Shown here piece after piece: positions 61,101 to 64,000 of a DNA stretch of 64,000 nt. The position numbers and the translations under genes were made by a program. The DNA is from Strix aluco (Eukaryota > Chordata > Aves > Strigiformes > Strigidae): the NCBI RefSeq assembly GCF_031877795.1, contig NC_133971.1, forward strand, positions 64,602,463-64,666,462, given 5' to 3'. Below the pieces are notes generated by a model. It ran no database searches and was not told where the DNA came from. It saw only the letters and a list, made by a program, of their open reading frames with translations. Numbering within the stretch: position 1 is the first letter of the stretch; each line of letters starts with the position of its first letter.

Positions 61101-63357
61101 AACAGCTCAGGCCCTCTTTTTAAATAAATTTTAAATAATGAGATAAAACAAATCTAGGCCTGTACCCAGACTAAATGCATTGCTCTGGGGCTTTCGTTTT
61201 CTAGTATTTAAGATGAAAAGAAGGCTGTTTGCGCAGAGGCAGCTGTTTGCAGGGAATGTATATTGACATAGTTTCATTATGCATGTCTGTTTTCTCCTTT
61301 TATGTATTTGCATGATTATTATTTCAAAAAGCTAACTGGCATAGGCACTATACTCTAAAGTTGCAGGCACTAAAAGATGTATGCCACGACATAAATAGTA
61401 AAAGTCTCAAGTCTCAACAGTTTTTAGATGGTCTCGGGTACTAAATTAGTTTCTGAGTGTTTATAGCAACTTAATGCATCATACAGACTAATACGTTGAC
61501 AAGATGCATTTCTTGAGCTCTGAAGGAATGAACAGATGAAAACGGAACTGAACAGGACACACTGGTGTTCTAATCAAACACAAAAATATCAGAATAACAT
61601 TTCATTTTATACCATTTCGTTCTTATTATTTATATTATTCATTGCATTTGGTCTGTCATATGAAACCTATTAAAGTAGTAAATATCAGTGTAATAAAAGA
61701 ACAGCAATTAAATGTAGACAGCCAAAAGAAAAGACTCTAAGAAAAAATTACTTGTGTTTATTATTAATACCTCCCATTTTGTTCATCAAAAATAATACAG
61801 TTATTTTCTACTTAAGGTGAACTTTTTGACTTGAAATTCTTGACTTTGGTAAATGCTATAGTCTGTAGTTATTAAAAAAATACCCTTCACTTTATTCAAA
61901 AAGAGTCCAGTTCTTGGATCATGACTTGATTTTGCACAATATTACCTTATATCTTTGATTAACTGTTAAAAATATCTTTTTGTTTCAGACTTAGGGTAGA
62001 AGGAAAACACAGTGGTGAATATTGAAAAGACTCAGTGAAACAAGTTTGTCTATATGAGGCTGAAATTGCATGCTTGATGTTTGATTCAATTTGCTATTTA
62101 TTCAGACTTCCTTGAAAACAAAATTATGTGATATAGCTACAGCAACATTTCAAATTAGGTTAAAATAATTATGCAACTCTTCATCAAAACTAGTTGCAGA
62201 AAAGCAAAGGGGTTCATATTTTAGCATGCTACCCTTTACTTCAGTCACTTTCATAACTCCATCCTTAAATTATCTTGCATTTCTTTATTGTGAAGACTGA
62301 AGTTACGTACGTTTTTAAAATTGTTTTCTCTGCTTGCCAGGATTTCTCCAGGAGAAGATAACTGATATCATTGGTTCAACTAATTGTTAAATAGATTGCT
62401 GATATATTCCTTTATGAACAGGGAAATCAGAATCCCAGGCTGGGCAAACTGAAGCCTTAGGATAACAACTGCAAAGACAGTGGTCCATATAGTACCAGGC
62501 ATATGATATCTGTCAGTGTCTCTCAAAGGTCTAATTTTGATTTATATCACAGTAGAAAAATGAAGCGAAATAGGAGTCAGACCCTGTACATTGGAGAAAA
62601 AAAGAATTGCAATTTCTAGTGTTGATATGAGTATCTTGCCTTCTCCTTCGGCTTACTCAGAGACACATTCTCTGTGATCCTTACACAAGAGGAAGGTCAG
62701 CTGTAAAACTTAACTAGGAACTCAGTTAGGTCAGCAGTGTCGGGACTCAAGGGTTCACAGTGTTTCCAAAAAATGCATAACTGTGGAACATGCACTGTAT
62801 CAAACAACTGTATCCTTCTGCTGGTGCTTGTGGTAAGACTTTCCACCATATACCAGCCTGAGAAAGCCTGAGGGAAGAACTGACGCTAGTTAAGCAAGAG
62901 TAAAACTCAACAGGAAGCAGGTTTCCCTTTGTAAGGAGATTTAGGCCTTTGCTTTGCCAGTTGTTTTAGGTGCCAGAAGACCCCAAGAACACTTTTCATA
63001 TCAGCCACCACCATTAAATGTCAGTTAAATTCCAATTATGCTTCTATTATCCTGACTTGCGTAGGCTCTTCAACTGACAGGTGGATCCCATAACTTATTT
63101 GTAAGAAAATGAACAAAATTATGGTTCTATGTCTTCACCAAATATTTCAGAAAGTTAGAAGGTTATAAAAATATTTTGATGTTTCTTACCTCCAGGAAAT
63201 AGTGTAAGTTTACATGCAGAGTATTTTCAGTTTTAAATGAAACTATGTTCTGCTTTTAGATAAACAAGATTGGCGTAAAGGTTTCCTTGCTTATATTTGC
63301 TGCCACCAGATGTCACTGTGTAGATGAATAACTGATGACCCTTTTTCCATTCTTTAG
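55133..63357 (+). other. SLC27A6: SLC27A6 intron 5
   Basis: 8.2 kb of intronic sequence. It holds one CR1 3' end (about 58985-59094), a short T run near 56883, an A/T homopolymer pair near 58300 and TA repeats near 59806-59821. The open frame 57711-57935 is treated under findings. Nothing else is recognised. Confidence 0.7.
58985..59094 (+). mobile_element. CR1 3' end fragment
   Basis: The + strand reads taggttggactaggtgatct, then tcaaggtcctttccaacc, then gatgattctgtgattctgtg. This is the well conserved CR1 3' terminus with its short tandem tail, in the same orientation as SLC27A6. Only about 110 bp remain. Confidence 0.85.
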
Positions 63358-63448
63358 CTTTTTTTCCCATTTGATTTAATCAAGTATGATTTCCAAAAAG
63401 ATGAACCAATTAGAAATAAGCATGGTTGGTGTGAAAAAGTTAAGAAAG
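63358..63448 (+). CDS. SLC27A6: SLC27A6 coding exon 6
   Basis: Acceptor cattctttag, donor G|GTAAGT (consensus), 91 bp. It encodes LFFPFDLIKYDFQKDEPIRN and KHGWCEKVKK, ending one base into the next codon (expected Gly of the GEPGLL motif). LIKYDFQKDEP is close to identical with human FATP6 and helps to separate it from FATP2. The following exons, which hold the C-terminal domain, are beyond the window. Confidence 0.94.
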
Positions 63449-64000
63449 GTAAGTATGTATTTTAATACGATATCATGGCCTTTTGATTGTAAAACAAATC
63501 CTCCAGAGAATTTTTTAAAGGAGCCTTGCTGTTGTGTTACTGTACTATGACAACATCTGTGTTTTTGAAAGAAGGTTAACATAGATGATTGCCTAAGAGA
63601 TCTACAAATTAGACTGGTGGATTAGAGCAAATGTTTTTTGGTGAAAGATTAAGTGTGTCTAAGTGAATTGATTAAGTTTATAAATTTTTTTATTTAAAAA
63701 AAAAGTTTGCTTGGTTATAGCTGCCTTCAGTATACTTATCAAATATCTGGTATCTCTTGATTATACCTATTTTAAAAGTGTTTATCAGATACTGAAGCAC
63801 CTGTGTTGTACTGTAGGAAGGTAACACCTGTAATTAATGCCTGGAAGCTGAAGCAAGAAAAACTCACATTGAAAATCAGGAGGACAGCTTTAACAGGGAG
63901 CTGAAGCAGATTTTTCAAAGGAGTTATGAGAGTCTTTAACAGGTCTTAGTCAAAGATGGGCACTTTCAGGAAAATATGGCCCCAAAATACAGAGTTTTAT
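63449..64000 (+). other. SLC27A6: Start of SLC27A6 intron 6
   Basis: 552 bp of intronic sequence to the window edge. No further exon seen. Confidence 0.7.

Larger units (their letters stand above)
27644..64000 (+). other. SLC27A6: SLC27A6 gene model (partial): coding exons 1-6
   Basis: Six + strand exons join with GT-AG junctions and phases 1,1,1,0,0,1 to give 1291 coding bases. The product is the N-terminal two thirds of FATP6, a membrane protein that takes up long-chain fatty acids and belongs to the acyl-CoA synthetase (AMP-binding) superfamily. In mammals it is strongest in heart. Close identity to human FATP6 at [29 protein letters not shown] and LIKYDFQKDEP separates it from FATP2. The human protein has about 619 residues and ten coding exons, so about four exons lie beyond the right edge. 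No frameshift or stop interrupts the six exons, so the gene appears intact so far. Confidence 0.95.

Noticed and set aside
1..64000. Search for an undescribed multi-gene system, CRISPR arrays, operons or phage
   Set aside because: The DNA is vertebrate, with long introns, LINEs and LTRs; no bacterial-type gene organisation or spaced repeat array is present.

Overview
The window looks like bird nuclear DNA. It is AT-rich and intron-rich, with CR1 LINE copies whose 3' ends carry the ATTCTATGAT-type tail and with short LTRs of avian type. The one clear gene is the 5' part of SLC27A6 (fatty acid transport protein 6, FATP6) on the + strand. In birds this gene is expected on the Z chromosome; that placement is background knowledge and is not visible here.

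Layout. From 1 to about 3.5 kb lies non-coding DNA and one isolated exon (2891-3103) that encodes the C-terminal end of a FATP-family protein. It sits about 24.5 kb upstream of, and in the same orientation as, SLC27A6, so it belongs to a second, tandem SLC27A-family copy whose other exons would lie to the left of the window. It has a 36-bp in-frame tandem duplication and a TAG stop 10 codons before the family's usual end, which suggests a decayed or altered gene. From 3.5 to 26.7 kb there is intergenic DNA with a 0.24-kb local direct duplication, CR1 fragments, a solo ERVL-type LTR with a perfect 5-bp target duplication (13857-14199), and a cluster of LTR-like sequence (about 16.4-17.6 kb). 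From 26.8 to 28.2 kb a CpG island covers the SLC27A6 promoter, 5' UTR and first coding exon.

Six SLC27A6 coding exons follow: 27644-28157, 36850-37056, 39257-39415, 40402-40526, 54938-55132 and 63358-63448. All have GT-AG junctions and compatible phases, and together they give 430 complete codons of a protein expected to be about 620 residues long. The remaining exons lie to the right of the window. Intron 4 (14.4 kb) holds a long, only lightly damaged CR1 LINE in antisense (42260 to about 45990). It also holds an unexplained exon-like segment with a strong splice acceptor and an acidic open frame (51577-51678), which is phase-compatible with exon 4 and could be an alternative terminal exon.

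I see no tRNA, rRNA or CRISPR array, and no second complete gene. Most of the remaining sequence is ordinary intronic or intergenic DNA.
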